From a bacterium D16-51 (GTDB lineage Bacteria > Bacillota > Clostridia > Lachnospirales > Lachnospiraceae): 64,000 nucleotides of DNA. Location of the stretch: NCBI GenBank assembly GCA_003612285.1, contig RAYE01000007.1, positions 1 through 64,000 of the forward strand. Reading direction: 5' to 3'. Positions 25,430 to 33,729 of this stretch are shown here, one piece after another. Within the stretch, counting starts at the first letter, position 1; each line of letters opens with the position of its first letter. The notes below the pieces were generated by a model. The model saw only the letters and a list, made by a program, of their open reading frames with translations, had not been told where the DNA came from and ran no database searches. The position numbers and the translations under genes were made by a program.

Positions 25430-26734
25430 ATGGCTAAAAAAACATATGCAGAAAGAGAATTAAAATTTGAAACATTGCAGTTACATGCAGGGCAGGAACA
25501 GCCTGACCCGGTTACAGATGCAAGGGCGGTGCCAATTTACCAGACCTCATCTTATGTATTCCACAATTGTGAGCATGCCGCAGCAAGGTTTGGGCTGCAG
25601 GACGCCGGCAATATTTATGGAAGGCTTACAAATCCTACAGAGGATGTATTTGAACAGAGGATGGCGGCTTTGGAAGGCGGTGTGGCAGCGTTAGCAGTTG
25701 CTTCCGGGGCAGCGGCAATTACATATACATTCCAGAATCTGGCACAGGCAGGAGACCACATCGTAGCAGCAAAAAATATCTATGGGGGGACATATAACCT
25801 GCTGGCACATACGCTTCCGGAATACGGCATTACGGCGTCCTTTGCAGAGCCATCCTGTGATGCATTAGAGCAGGCAGTCCAGGAGAATACAAAGGCAATA
25901 TTTATTGAAACTTTGGGGAATCCTAATTCTGATGTGGCAGATTTGGAAAAAATAGCAGAGATGGCGCACGCCCACAAGATTCCGCTTGTTGTTGACAATA
26001 CATTTGCAACGCCTTATCTTGTCCGGCCAATCGAATATGGCGCCGATATTGTAGTACATTCTGCAACAAAGTTTATCGGAGGCCATGGGACGACAATTGG
26101 CGGCGTTATTATAGACAGCGGGAAATTTGACTGGGAAGCGAGCGGTAAGTTCCCAGCTCTTACAGAGCCGAACCCAAGCTATCATGGCATTAGCTTTACG
26201 AAGGCAGTGGGAGCAGCGGCGTTTGTGACAAAAATCCGCGCCATCCTGCTTCGGGATATGGGAGCTACCCTGTCGCCATTCCATGCATTTTTCTTCCTGC
26301 AGGGGTTAGAGACGTTATCGCTGCGTGTGGAACGGCATGTGGAAAATGCGCTAAAGGTGGCAAAATACCTGAAAAACCATCCGCAGGTAGAGGCGGTACA
26401 CCATCCGTCTGTCACAGAGGATGCCGCCCAAAAGGAGCTTTACCAGAAATATTTTCCAAACGGGGGAGGCTCGATATTTACCTTTGAGATAAAAGGCGAT
26501 GCGCAGAAGGCAAAGAGATTTATTGACAACCTGGAGCTTTTTTCACTCCTTGCCAATGTTGCTGATGCAAAATCACTTGTAATCCATCCGGCGTCTACCA
26601 CGCATTCCCAGTTAAATGAGGAAGAACTGTCAGACCAGGGGATTCAGCCGAACACAATTCGCCTGTCAATTGGCATAGAGAATATTGAGGATATTATTGA
26701 GGATTTAGAAGAGGCATTTCGGGCAGTGCAGTAA
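25430..26734 (+). CDS. metY: O-acetylhomoserine sulfhydrylase
   Basis: This PLP enzyme of the Cys/Met-metabolism family makes homocysteine from O-acetylhomoserine and sulfide. The 434-residue length and the start LKFETLQLHAGQEQPDPVTD fit MetY rather than the shorter MetB/MetC. The PLP lysine is in VVHSATKFIGGHGTTIGG, and GNIYGRLTNPTEDVFEQR supplies phosphate contacts. It follows hemL by 63 bases. With cysK it lets the locus incorporate sulfide into both cysteine and methionine, fitting siroheme supply for sulfite reduction. Confidence 0.93.
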   Translation: MAKKTYAERELKFETLQLHAGQEQPDPVTDARAVPIYQTSSYVFHNCEHAAARFGLQDAGNIYGRLTNPTEDVFEQRMAALEGGVAALAVASGAAAITYTFQNLAQAGDHIVAAKNIYGGTYNLLAHTLPEYGITASFAEPSCDALEQAVQENTKAIFIETLGNPNSDVADLEKIAEMAHAHKIPLVVDNTFATPYLVRPIEYGADIVVHSATKFIGGHGTTIGGVIIDSGKFDWEASGKFPALTEPNPSYHGISFTKAVGAAAFVTKIRAILLRDMGATLSPFHAFFFLQGLETLSLRVERHVENALKVAKYLKNHPQVEAVHHPSVTEDAAQKELYQKYFPNGGGSIFTFEIKGDAQKAKRFIDNLELFSLLANVADAKSLVIHPASTTHSQLNEEELSDQGIQPNTIRLSIGIENIEDIIEDLEEAFRAVQ

Positions 26735-26770
26735 GGAACTGTCCGCCTGTCTCGTGAAAAGGAGTAAAAG

Positions 26771-27670
26771 ATGTTAGATTTATTGATTGTAGGGAGCGGG
26801 CCGGCAGGGCTTTCTGCTGCTGTTTATGCAAAACGGGCAAACTTAAATGTTCTTATTTTGGAAAGAGTCTATTGTGGGACAGGGCAGATTGCTGAGAGCA
26901 GCCAGGTAGACAATTATTTAGGGTTTATAGGGATTAATGGCTATGAACTGGGAGAAAAGTTCCGTCTGCATGCAGTCAACCTTGGTGCAGAATTTAAGCC
27001 AGGGGAAGCGGTAAGCTTTGAAGCTGTAGAAAAAGGCTGGAAAGTACAGTGCAGTAATGGGGATATGATTGAGGCAAAGGCAGTAATCTATGCAGCCGGA
27101 GCTGTTCACCGGCACCTTGGAGTGCCGGGAGAGGAAGAATTTGCCGGAAAAGGGGTATCGTACTGTGCGACTTGTGATGGGGCATTTTTCAGAAATAAGA
27201 ATACAGCCGTAATAGGCGGCGGAAATACTGCAATGGATGATGCACTGTATCTTTCCGAAATATGCAGCAAGGTGTATTTAATCCACCGGAGGGATATGTT
27301 CCGTGGCTCTGCAAAGACACTGGAAAAAATACGCCAAAAAGAGAATATTGAGGTGGTAACGCCTGCACAGATTGCAAAGATAGAAGGGGAAGACAGGGTT
27401 TGTTCTGTGGAACTGGACAATGGCAGGGTTTTACAAGTCGACGGAGTATTTGTAGCAGTTGGGATGATACCGCAGACAGATAAAATTAAGGATATTGTAA
27501 ATTTGGATGATATGAAGTATGTAATTGCCGACGAAACAGGCAAGACTTCGGCACAGGGATTTTTTGTGGCAGGGGACGTCCGTACAAAGCCGCTCCGCCA
27601 GGTTGTAACTGCTGTTTCGGATGGGGCAAATGCCGCCGCAGCGGCAGTAGAATATTTAAACCATGAATAA
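26771..27670 (+). CDS. Thioredoxin-disulfide-reductase-like flavoprotein
   Basis: The 299-residue protein has the FAD motif LLIVGSGPAGLSAAVYA at the N-terminus, the redox pair in SYCATCDGAFF (CxxC) and the NADPH motif VIGGGNTAMDD, ending with GFFVAGDVRTKPLRQVVTA for FAD. This is the low-molecular-weight TrxB layout. No thioredoxin gene adjoins it; it might reduce thioredoxin for the sulfur pathway or be a dedicated reductase of the block. AAGGAG precedes the ATG and a strong terminator follows, making it the last gene of the block. Confidence 0.88.
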   Translation: MLDLLIVGSGPAGLSAAVYAKRANLNVLILERVYCGTGQIAESSQVDNYLGFIGINGYELGEKFRLHAVNLGAEFKPGEAVSFEAVEKGWKVQCSNGDMIEAKAVIYAAGAVHRHLGVPGEEEFAGKGVSYCATCDGAFFRNKNTAVIGGGNTAMDDALYLSEICSKVYLIHRRDMFRGSAKTLEKIRQKENIEVVTPAQIAKIEGEDRVCSVELDNGRVLQVDGVFVAVGMIPQTDKIKDIVNLDDMKYVIADETGKTSAQGFFVAGDVRTKPLRQVVTAVSDGANAAAAAVEYLNHE

Positions 27671-27674
27671 AAAA

Positions 27675-27697
27675 GGGCGCTGGCAGCGCCCTTTTTT
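27675..27697 (+). terminator. Terminator of the sulfur/siroheme block
   Basis: GGGCGCTGGCAGCGCCC forms a GC-rich hairpin followed by six T, five bases after the 26771-27670 stop. Confidence 0.8.
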
Positions 27698-27700
27698 ATG

Positions 27701-27819
27701 CGATAGGAGATTTCGCCGATTTGAGTGTGAAGAACGCTGGTTTTGCGTTCTTCTTAGGTGCGATAATAGCTTTGCCTGGCGAGGTGTTTTCGAGCCTGGC
27801 AAAACTTCGCACCTTTTTT
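27701..27819 (+). repeat. Family B structured repeat, copy 2
   Basis: It repeats the two hairpins of 17414-17534 with only a few substitutions and ends in a T-tract that overlaps the stop codon of the convergent XRE gene. In both places the repeat follows another terminator. Confidence 0.65.
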
Positions 27820-28147
27820 ATTCATTTTTTTGCCTGCGTTCTTCCATATATTGGAATATTTTCTGAAGAAGAATTTTGTCATCAAAATTCAGATGGTTGG
27901 AAGGTTCGTTAAAAAGCATGTCGTCTACGTCAGGATAGAGATATTCCCCTAATAAAATGTCATTTGGTGTTACATTCAGAGCACGGCAGATAGAGAGCAG
28001 GGATTCTAATGACATGGCAACCGTACCGTTTTCAATATGTGAGATATGGTTAACAGAAACTTCTGCCAGTTCTGCCAGCTGTGCCTGTGTAAGATGCCGT
28101 TCTTTTCTGCGTGCTTTCACGTTTTTTCCAACTTGTTTTAAGTTCAT
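27818..28147 (-). CDS. XRE-family helix-turn-helix regulator
   Basis: The 109-residue protein is a Cro/CI-type repressor: GKNVKARRKERHLTQAQLAE, then LAEVSVNHISHIENGTVAMS and LLSICRALNVTPNDILLGEY, all within residues 6-70. The C-terminal 40 residues are acidic and probably dimerise. GCGAGGA precedes ATG 28147. It is convergent with the siroheme block and points away from the BlaI operon. Its targets are unknown. Its stop codon lies in the T-tract of the family B repeat. Confidence 0.85.
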   Translation of the reverse strand: MNLKQVGKNVKARRKERHLTQAQLAELAEVSVNHISHIENGTVAMSLESLLSICRALNVTPNDILLGEYLYPDVDDMLFNEPSNHLNFDDKILLQKIFQYMEERRQKNE

Positions 28148-28253
28148 AAATGTCCTCGCTTCTAAATAGATTTTTATTTATATACAAAATAGATAGAGTA
28201 GATTTAATAAGCATAACAAGCTGGTCTGTAAAATAAAATGGATTGAAAAGGTT

Positions 28254-28276
28254 AACTATCCTTGGTAAGGATAGTT
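28254..28276. repeat. Short hairpin in the 28148-28454 gap
   Basis: AACTATCCTT/AGGATAGTT forms a 9-bp stem with a short loop. It has no obvious role; it could belong to the upstream region of the XRE gene. Confidence 0.35.
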
Positions 28277-28368
28277 TTGGGGGAGATTTTGTGCTAAATT
28301 CATTTTAAGAGGGATTATGGACAGTTATATTGCGGTATTAGACCCGCCAGAATAATGGATTAGACAAT

Positions 28369-28432
28369 ATAAAAAAGCAGCAAAACTCAAATATCCCGTT
28401 GCTTTCTAAGATAAAAGTTTTGCTGCTTTTAA
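28369..28432 (-). terminator. Bidirectional-type terminator after the exported peptide gene
   Basis: AAAAGCAGCAAAACT and its reverse complement (14-15 bp) flank a 30-base loop, with A and T tracts outside. On the minus strand it ends the blaI-M56-peptide operon. Confidence 0.6.
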
Positions 28433-28454
28433 GGATGTGGGGGAATAAGGAATG

Positions 28455-28688
28455 CTATACAGGAATCCAGCTACCAATCCATTTCTTTTTTGTGATATTA
28501 TATTTGCGTTTGTATAGTTTTCCGTCTACTACCTTATAACGCCATTCGGTTTCATCGGCATATGGCATAATTTCAGTGTTCTCATTGCCAGTATTAGCTT
28601 TAGCAATCGCAGTAGTGAAAGTAGTTTGTGGTATTACCATCCCGGATATGGTAAAAAGCAGGATAGTAATTTTAATTAATTTTTTCAT
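28455..28688 (-). CDS. Small exported peptide
   Basis: The 77-residue precursor has a signal peptide (MKKLIKITILLFTISGMVIP) with a probable cut after the Ala-rich TTAIAKA. The mature part of about 45 residues is DETEWRYKVVDGKLYKRKYN and then WIGSWIPV. The pattern E-x-E-W-x-Y, a GK-x-x-KR turn and a Trp-rich end resembles a group of short secreted Lachnospiraceae proteins I know only as hypothetical. It overlaps the 3' end of the M56 protease gene by 17 bases. That position suggests a ligand, inhibitor or substrate of the protease, which is inference. Confidence 0.75.
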   Translation of the reverse strand: MKKLIKITILLFTISGMVIPQTTFTTAIAKANTGNENTEIMPYADETEWRYKVVDGKLYKRKYNITKKKWIGSWIPV

Positions 28689-29808
28689 GTTTTTTTGCCT
28701 CCTCTTTGTTTTTATAAACAGTGTAGCCGGGAAATGACCGTAAGGTATTCACCGGGCAAACATATTTATTATAGAAATAAACATCATAATGTGTTTCATT
28801 TTTTATGAAAAAGGTGTGGTCAATATCCAATGACATTGTAGTGTCTAATATTTCCTGCGGTATGGTATAGTAGGGTTCTACCACAAACAGGAAGGATGCG
28901 ATAAGGATTGCTGTAATGACAGACAGGTTTATAAAATAAAATTTATCTTTTTTTATCTTGTGGCGGTTTATGATAAAGTCAGTCCGCCGCATTAACAATG
29001 AAGGTTCATTCTCTGAAAAGCATAGTACAGGCTTTTTAACAGGAGAGGGCTGCTTTTTGGCAACTTTTACTAGGCAGCTTAGGTAATCCAGGCTTTCAGA
29101 TTTATCCATATTCTTAACAATAGAAAAATCATTGGAAAGTTCCACTGCTGCTGTAAATTGTTGTTTCATTTTATATGCCAGTGGATTCCACCAGTATACG
29201 CACGCCATAATTTCGTAAAAGAGGCATTTCCATAAGTCATGGCGGAATAAATGTTCCGCCTCATGGCTTAAAATATATTCTGTTTCTTTTTCGGAAAGAT
29301 TTGTATCCGGCAGTAAAATAACCGGTTTTATTAATCCTGTAGTAAAAGGGATTTTGATGTCCGAAGTTATAATAAGGCGGATTTGTTTATTTTTTTTGTG
29401 TTTTTCTGTTATTCTTTTTAGAATATCGTTATAAGCTGTTGTAGTATCTAATGTTTTTATGTACTGGCAGAACTGGTACTGTTTGATGCAGAACCGCAGG
29501 AATTGAACCAGAAAACCTATAATCCATATGGAAACAAATAAATCCATCAGGGAAACCATTCCGAATATTTTAAAGGTAATTGCATCAAAAAATGGGGGCA
29601 GGATTATTTTTGAAAGGATATTGTGCGAAAAAGAGAAGTTACAGGGCAGGACTGCCCGCAGAATGAGGAACAGGGTAAGCGCAAGATAAGCGCCTGCCCC
29701 ATACCGGACAATGAAGTTCTTTTTCTGGTTTAAGATAATAAGGTATAACATAATAAAACTTGTAACGAAAATACATGTCAGTACTGAGCCATAAGATGGT
29801 TCGGTCAT
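28672..29808 (-). CDS. M56-family membrane metalloprotease (BlaR1/MecR1-like), short form
   Basis: BlaR1-type proteins sense an external signal, activate a cytoplasmic-side zinc protease and relieve repression by BlaI. The 378-residue protein has about four membrane helices and the zinc site HEAEH (His182, Glu183, His186) in ILSHEAEHLFRHD, preceded by TTGLIKPVILLP. The last helix (about residues 298-318) is followed by an outside tail of only about 60 residues. The penicillin-binding sensor domain of BlaR1 is absent, so the signal is not simply a beta-lactam. It starts directly after the blaI stop and overlaps the exported-peptide gene. Confidence 0.88.
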   Translation of the reverse strand: MTEPSYGSVLTCIFVTSFIMLYLIILNQKKNFIVRYGAGAYLALTLFLILRAVLPCNFSFSHNILSKIILPPFFDAITFKIFGMVSLMDLFVSIWIIGFLVQFLRFCIKQYQFCQYIKTLDTTTAYNDILKRITEKHKKNKQIRLIITSDIKIPFTTGLIKPVILLPDTNLSEKETEYILSHEAEHLFRHDLWKCLFYEIMACVYWWNPLAYKMKQQFTAAVELSNDFSIVKNMDKSESLDYLSCLVKVAKKQPSPVKKPVLCFSENEPSLLMRRTDFIINRHKIKKDKFYFINLSVITAILIASFLFVVEPYYTIPQEILDTTMSLDIDHTFFIKNETHYDVYFYNKYVCPVNTLRSFPGYTVYKNKEEAKKHEKIN

Positions 29809-29809
29809 T

Positions 29810-30190
29810 TTAACTCCCCTCCCTGATTTTCTCCCTTTGTTTTTCTATTATAGCTTCTACATCATCTATAACATCTGCCTTTTCTGTTTCTGTAAAATTT
29901 GCAAGGAGCGCGGGCATATTGAAATGCTTTGGATGCTTAGAAAAATTATCCGCAATGTAGCTTTCGGAAGAAAGCACCGCTTTATAAGTACGTGTCAGAA
30001 CAGTTCCGCTAAAGATAATATTATCCACGGCAATGATGCCGTTTTTTAACAATTTTTGGAGCGAAACCCTTACTGTATTGATATTTAAGGATGGATTAAG
30101 CTCTATAATGTCGGTAGCTGATAATGATTTGTCACTGTTCCATAAAACTTTTAGGATGTCTAACTGATTCGTTGTAATTTTTGTTTTCAT
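29810..30190 (-). CDS. BlaI/MecI/CopY-family repressor
   Basis: The 126-residue protein has the penicillinase-repressor winged helix: TTNQLDILKVLWNSDKSLSA, then LNINTVRVSLQKLLKNGIIA. The C-terminal helices dimerise and in relatives hold the site cut by the M56 partner. It heads the minus-strand operon with the M56 gene one base downstream. Its operator presumably lies in the divergent region 30191-30552, and a degenerate duplicate of that region lies at 33428-33675, so it may also govern the rightward array. Confidence 0.88.
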   Translation of the reverse strand: MKTKITTNQLDILKVLWNSDKSLSATDIIELNPSLNINTVRVSLQKLLKNGIIAVDNIIFSGTVLTRTYKAVLSSESYIADNFSKHPKHFNMPALLANFTETEKADVIDDVEAIIEKQREKIREGS

Positions 30191-30316
30191 ATACTAACTC
30201 CATATTAATTTGTTTATATAGGGCAGAAGCCCTTGCAGCCTAATAACTATTTGATAACTTGAATGGATATATTCTATGTTCAATATTCTATCTCAATTTA
30301 TCTCTTGACATCTATT

Positions 30317-30347
30317 ATACCACAAAATGACAAAAAGGCAAGAAAAA
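30317..30347 (-). promoter_or_regulatory. blaI operon promoter
   Basis: Read leftward, TTGCCT, a 16-base spacer and TATAAT form a SigA-type promoter about 130 bases before blaI. Confidence 0.5.
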
Positions 30348-30431
30348 AATATTGCTCATAAGAAAATCAGTCAGTTATAATGCATTATGACATGGTGTTG
30401 GATAGTTGCAGAAGCATATGAAAGCGGATAC

Positions 30432-30500
30432 AATAAAAAAATAATTCAAGATTAAAATTTTCTTGACGAACGGTGTCGCAAGGTGTAATATACTAAAAAA
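30432..30500 (+). promoter_or_regulatory. Rightward promoter with dyad, copy 1
   Basis: TTGACG (30463-30468), a 17-base spacer and TAATAT (30486-30491) form a good promoter. A dyad, CAAGA...TCTTG at 30447-30465, overlaps the -35 and is a candidate BlaI operator. About 70 bases of this segment are nearly repeated at 33609-33676. Confidence 0.55.
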
Positions 30501-30552
30501 TGATGAAAGGTATGTCTTATCAGGGATTAGAAGTCAAGATAAGCATAAATTA

Positions 30553-31104
30553 ATGTATATGAAAAAAATTATTATACCAATCGTACTGGCACTTGTATTA
30601 ATCATAGCACGCAGTGGAATTGCAGGTTCTGTATATATGTTCATCTCCGGGCAAAATAATGTATTGTCTCTTAATGTTGAAAAGGAATATGATGTCAGTA
30701 AGGCGCCGATGGGGGAACTGTATCCAGTGCTCTCTGTGCAGGGGACAAAAGATAGTGATTTATATATGTTTATTTCTTCTGGAAAAATTGCGGATATTAA
30801 TGAAACAGAAGATTTAGCGAAAAATTATGCAATACTTTCACAAGAAATAGAAGCAGACGAGGAAGTTTCTGCCTGGTGGGAGGGTGAAGGAGATACATAT
30901 AGTATATACGTGCGTTCCATCTGGCATGGTATTGTACTGGAGCAGAAGAAAATAATATTTACGCAAGAAAAGGATACTTTATATAAAACAGAAATTAGGA
31001 ATGTTTTGCTTTTTTATAAAGATATTTCTTTAATGATTGGGATATTGGTATTGCTTATTAGTATATTGTTTTGTTTATATTTTATTGTCAGGAACAGAAA
31101 ATAG
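30553..31104 (+). CDS. Two-helix membrane-anchored protein of unknown function
   Basis: The 183-residue protein begins with an uncleaved signal or first helix (KKIIIPIVLALVLIIARSGI), has an external domain of about 130 residues (DSDLYMFISSGKIADINE, EVSAWWEGEGDTYSIYV), and ends in a second helix (LMIGILVLLISILFCLYFIV) with a basic tail. I recognise no domain. Frames open from 30463 contain the promoter, so ATG 30553 (or 30559) is the start; the ribosome site is weak. It is the first gene right of the BlaI divergent promoter and is thus a likely BlaI target. Confidence 0.7.
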   Translation: MYMKKIIIPIVLALVLIIARSGIAGSVYMFISGQNNVLSLNVEKEYDVSKAPMGELYPVLSVQGTKDSDLYMFISSGKIADINETEDLAKNYAILSQEIEADEEVSAWWEGEGDTYSIYVRSIWHGIVLEQKKIIFTQEKDTLYKTEIRNVLLFYKDISLMIGILVLLISILFCLYFIVRNRK

Positions 31105-31134
31105 TTGAGGCTGTGTTACTAAAAAGCCGGTGGA

Positions 31135-31160
31135 TTCTAGAGTGTGTTTGAAAATTTATT
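31135..31160. repeat. Solo end of the long inverted-repeat element
   Basis: CTAGAGTGTGTTTGAAAATT matches the left end of the 63224-63471 element (CTAGAGCGTGTTTGAAAATT) with a single difference. No right end follows within 300 bases. Confidence 0.5.
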
Positions 31161-31180
31161 TTGAGAGCAGGGGGAACATT

Positions 31181-31639
31181 ATGAAGAAAGGTATCGTTGT
31201 TTTTGTAATATGTATTTTTTCCTTTTTTACTTGTTTTGGATGTGAAAAAAAGACTGAAAAGCAACCGGCCGGAGAGGATGGATTGGTGACGATGAGCGCT
31301 GTGTTAACCGAAGACAATAGTACTACTTTAGTGTGTACTATTTTCAATAAAACAAAAAAAGACATTGTGATTGGTGAAGAGTATTCTCTGCAGGTTTTAA
31401 AGGACAAAACCTTTGTCGATGTGCCATTATTACCTGAAGCCGGAGCATTTAACTTACTTAGCAGAGACATTTTATCGGGAGATGAATATAGTTATAGAGC
31501 ATATATAGAGCATAATTATGGAGATTTAGAGGCAGGCCGTTACAGAATAGTAAAAGAGTATGTAAACAAGGAGAAAGGCAGCCGAGAAAAAGTAAATGCC
31601 AGTAAAGAGACCGTTTCGGCTGAGTTTGACTTACCTTAA
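31181..31639 (+). CDS. Ig-like-fold lipoprotein
   Basis: The 152-residue protein has a lipoprotein signal (GIVVFVICIFSFFTCFGC, lipidated Cys about residue 20). It is followed by one beta-rich domain with TLVCTIFNKTKKDIVIGEEY, then DEYSYRAYIEHNYGDLEAGR and YRIVKEYVN. This pattern fits the bacterial Ig-like (Big_14-type) domain found on Firmicute surface lipoproteins. AGGGGG precedes ATG 31181, whereas the open frame from 31130 has no ribosome site. It sits between the BlaI-controlled membrane protein and the first propeller-like lipoprotein. No catalytic motif is seen. Confidence 0.75.
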   Translation: MKKGIVVFVICIFSFFTCFGCEKKTEKQPAGEDGLVTMSAVLTEDNSTTLVCTIFNKTKKDIVIGEEYSLQVLKDKTFVDVPLLPEAGAFNLLSRDILSGDEYSYRAYIEHNYGDLEAGRYRIVKEYVNKEKGSREKVNASKETVSAEFDLP

Positions 31640-31651
31640 TATTAGAATAAA

Positions 31652-31670
31652 TCCACCTGCTATGTGGGTG
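31652..31670. repeat. Short hairpin after the Ig-like lipoprotein
   Basis: CCACC/GGTGG brackets a short loop just after the 31639 stop. There is no T-tract. Confidence 0.3.
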
Positions 31671-31813
31671 GTGCAGCATGTGTTTCTGGCAAAAATTTTT
31701 TCTATTGTGGGCGGGAAGCGCAGCAATTATCTGGGATTGTCGCTATGATATATCCAGCGTTGGGGTTATATTTACAAGTGATATGAAGTTTTATTCTTAC
31801 GAAGGCAAAGTGT

Positions 31814-31968
31814 TTTATTCTCGCGTATGCAACGAGCCAAGTGCAAAGGAACTGAAAGTTCCTTTGCACTTGGCGACTGCGCGCGGGTCAAATACCCCGC
31901 CCCTCTGGGGCGAACAGGCTAAAGAGAAGCTAAGTCATGCCCCGTTGCTCTGCTGCGGGGTATTTGAC
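31814..31968. repeat. Family C structured repeat, copy 1, with extra hairpin
   Basis: A 17-bp perfect stem (31837-31853 with 31857-31873, loop GAA) lies within the conserved frame TTTATTCTCGCGTATGCAAC...CGACTGCGCGCGGGTCA. A second 14-bp perfect stem pairs 31887-31900 with 31955-31968. The first unit recurs at 46681-46774. It occupies most of the gap 31640-32021. Confidence 0.65.
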
Positions 31969-31970
31969 TT

Positions 31971-31999
31971 TTGTAGTTGGAAAATAAGTTTTTTATAAT
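31971..31999 (+). promoter_or_regulatory. Promoter of lipoprotein copy 1
   Basis: TTGTAG (31971-31976), a 17-base spacer and TATAAT (31994-31999) stand 22 bases before the lipoprotein ATG. Confidence 0.65.
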
Positions 32000-32021
32000 G
32001 TAATTGTGTGGGGAGGGGAGC

Positions 32022-33305
32022 ATGAATATACTAAAAGTGAAAAAGTTAACCGAAATAATATTTGTATGCCTGATTTTGACAGGCTGTAGTAAAAGCCTGC
32101 CAGACACTTATCAGGAGGGCAGCGATTACCAGTATATGGAAAAGCAGTCATTTTATGCATTTCATCAGGCGGGGAAGAAAGCACATTATTTTTCGCATGA
32201 TCACTATATTTATTATATGGATAAAGAAAAAAGGGAACTTCTTCCGCTTTGTGGGAAGGCGGACTGCCTGCATGACAAAGAAACTGATTTGGAGAAGATA
32301 CAGGCCTGTAATGCATATATGAAGGCAGAAGATTCAAGTATGGGAATTGCATATTGCAATGGGTATTTGTATTATATAGAAGATTTTTCAGAAAAGCCTG
32401 CGTTATACCGTTTGTCGGAAGATGGGACAAAGAAGGAACAAGTCTATGAGTGGGAAGGGAATATTGGGATTGAGCAATGGATCACCCACAGGGATGTCCT
32501 TTATTATGCAGAGCATTGTTATCTGAAAGGGGAAAACGGGACGAAGGAACGGTATGCCATGAAGGCTCTTTCTCTGGCAGGAAATGTGAAGAAACCAGAG
32601 ACAGTAATGAAGGTGGATGAAAACTTGACTGTGTTTTCAGTGGCCCATCCGGAGGCATATGGAAATTATTTATATTTTCAGGTTCATGCCCAGAAAGAAG
32701 CAGAAGAAGAGGTTACAGATGACAATTATTTAAAATATCAGTATATGAAAACTTTTATTTATGATATAAATGGAAAAAAAGTTAAAGAACTTACCCTTCC
32801 TGCTATGGGAAAAGATGAGGCTGTCCAAGGGGTGGCGTTTTGGCAGGGGAAAATACTTTTTACCCCATATAACCCGCATCTGGAGTTTTTAGATCCAGTA
32901 AAATGGTATGTTGCAGATTTGGATGGCTCGAATATAGAAGTATTTATGGAAAACATTGGACAGGGCCTGCTGTTTCTCAGTGATGGAAAATATTTGTATT
33001 TGTCCAATCTTAATATGGTATCAAGAGGATATGACAAGGGGGAGGGAACTTATAAAATATATGATAAGGATTTAAATCTGGTAGATACTGTTAAAGTACC
33101 GTTTAAATCTTCATTTGGGGATATAGCAGTTGGAACATCAAAAGATATGTATTTCAATTATGTAAAAGAGAAATCTGATAAAGAAGCAGAGGAAGGAAAA
33201 AACGGAGAAGGGGAAGAATGGGGTGTTTCCTATTGGGACAAAAGCAAGATTGGGAGTTACCATGGAGATGCTTTTGAAATGACAGATATAAAGTATGAAG
33301 GATAA
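32022..33305 (+). CDS. Tandem-array lipoprotein, copy 1 (possible beta-propeller)
   Basis: The 427-residue protein has a lipoprotein signal with LTGC (lipidated Cys22). It is followed by SLPDTYQEGSDYQYME, shared by all four copies, then LPLCGKADCLHDKETD (Cys77, Cys82, His84) and ACNAYM (Cys96), which could bind a metal. The rest has repeated strand motifs such as YLYYIED, LYRLSEDGTKKEQVY, FLSDGKYLYLSN, suggesting a beta-propeller like DUF5050 proteins. An acidic linker of variable sequence precedes the conserved end WGVSYWDKSKIGSYHGD. The start has GGAGGGG and its own promoter. It is anchored outside the membrane; its function is unknown. Confidence 0.8.
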   Translation: MNILKVKKLTEIIFVCLILTGCSKSLPDTYQEGSDYQYMEKQSFYAFHQAGKKAHYFSHDHYIYYMDKEKRELLPLCGKADCLHDKETDLEKIQACNAYMKAEDSSMGIAYCNGYLYYIEDFSEKPALYRLSEDGTKKEQVYEWEGNIGIEQWITHRDVLYYAEHCYLKGENGTKERYAMKALSLAGNVKKPETVMKVDENLTVFSVAHPEAYGNYLYFQVHAQKEAEEEVTDDNYLKYQYMKTFIYDINGKKVKELTLPAMGKDEAVQGVAFWQGKILFTPYNPHLEFLDPVKWYVADLDGSNIEVFMENIGQGLLFLSDGKYLYLSNLNMVSRGYDKGEGTYKIYDKDLNLVDTVKVPFKSSFGDIAVGTSKDMYFNYVKEKSDKEAEEGKNGEGEEWGVSYWDKSKIGSYHGDAFEMTDIKYEG

Positions 33306-33427
33306 GAGGGTATATAAATTCCCGGCATCATTAAGAAAAATATACTCAACGTTTTTCCTTTCCTAAATTTTATCTGATGCACAAAATTCGTTCGATATTT
33401 AATCGCCTTAGTAATAATTTGTTTTAA

Positions 33428-33675
33428 AAGGACAAAGGTTCTTGCGGTCTAATTATTTGGTAATTTTAACCCGGTTTTCCTCTTGATATTTACATACTAC
33501 AAAATGGTAAAAAGATAAATGAAAAATATTATCTATAAGAAAAGTTTTCGGAAATAAATTATTATTATAAAATTTATGATAGTTGTAGAGATATTTAAAA
33601 GAATATGCAATAAAAAAATAATTCGAGATTAAAATTTTCTTGACGAATAGTGTCATAAGGTGTATTATACTAAAA
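33428..33675 (+). repeat. Degenerate duplicate of the blaI divergent promoter region, with promoter copy 2
   Basis: This segment resembles 30230-30500 along its length, and most strongly at its right end. It includes TTGACG (33640-33645), 17 bases and TATTAT (33663-33668), preceded by an imperfect form of the CAAGA/TCTTG dyad (33624-33642). The leftward promoter side is decayed. It puts a BlaI-like control region ahead of the second half of the array. Confidence 0.55.
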
Positions 33676-33729
33676 AAATGGCAAAAGGCTGCTAATAAGT
33701 TCAGCCTGCTTTGAGAGGGAGGTGAGAGA

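Noticed and set aside
31678..31998. 106-codon plus frame before lipoprotein copy 1
   Set aside because: Most of it reads through the family C hairpins and the lipoprotein promoter; no ribosome site precedes it.
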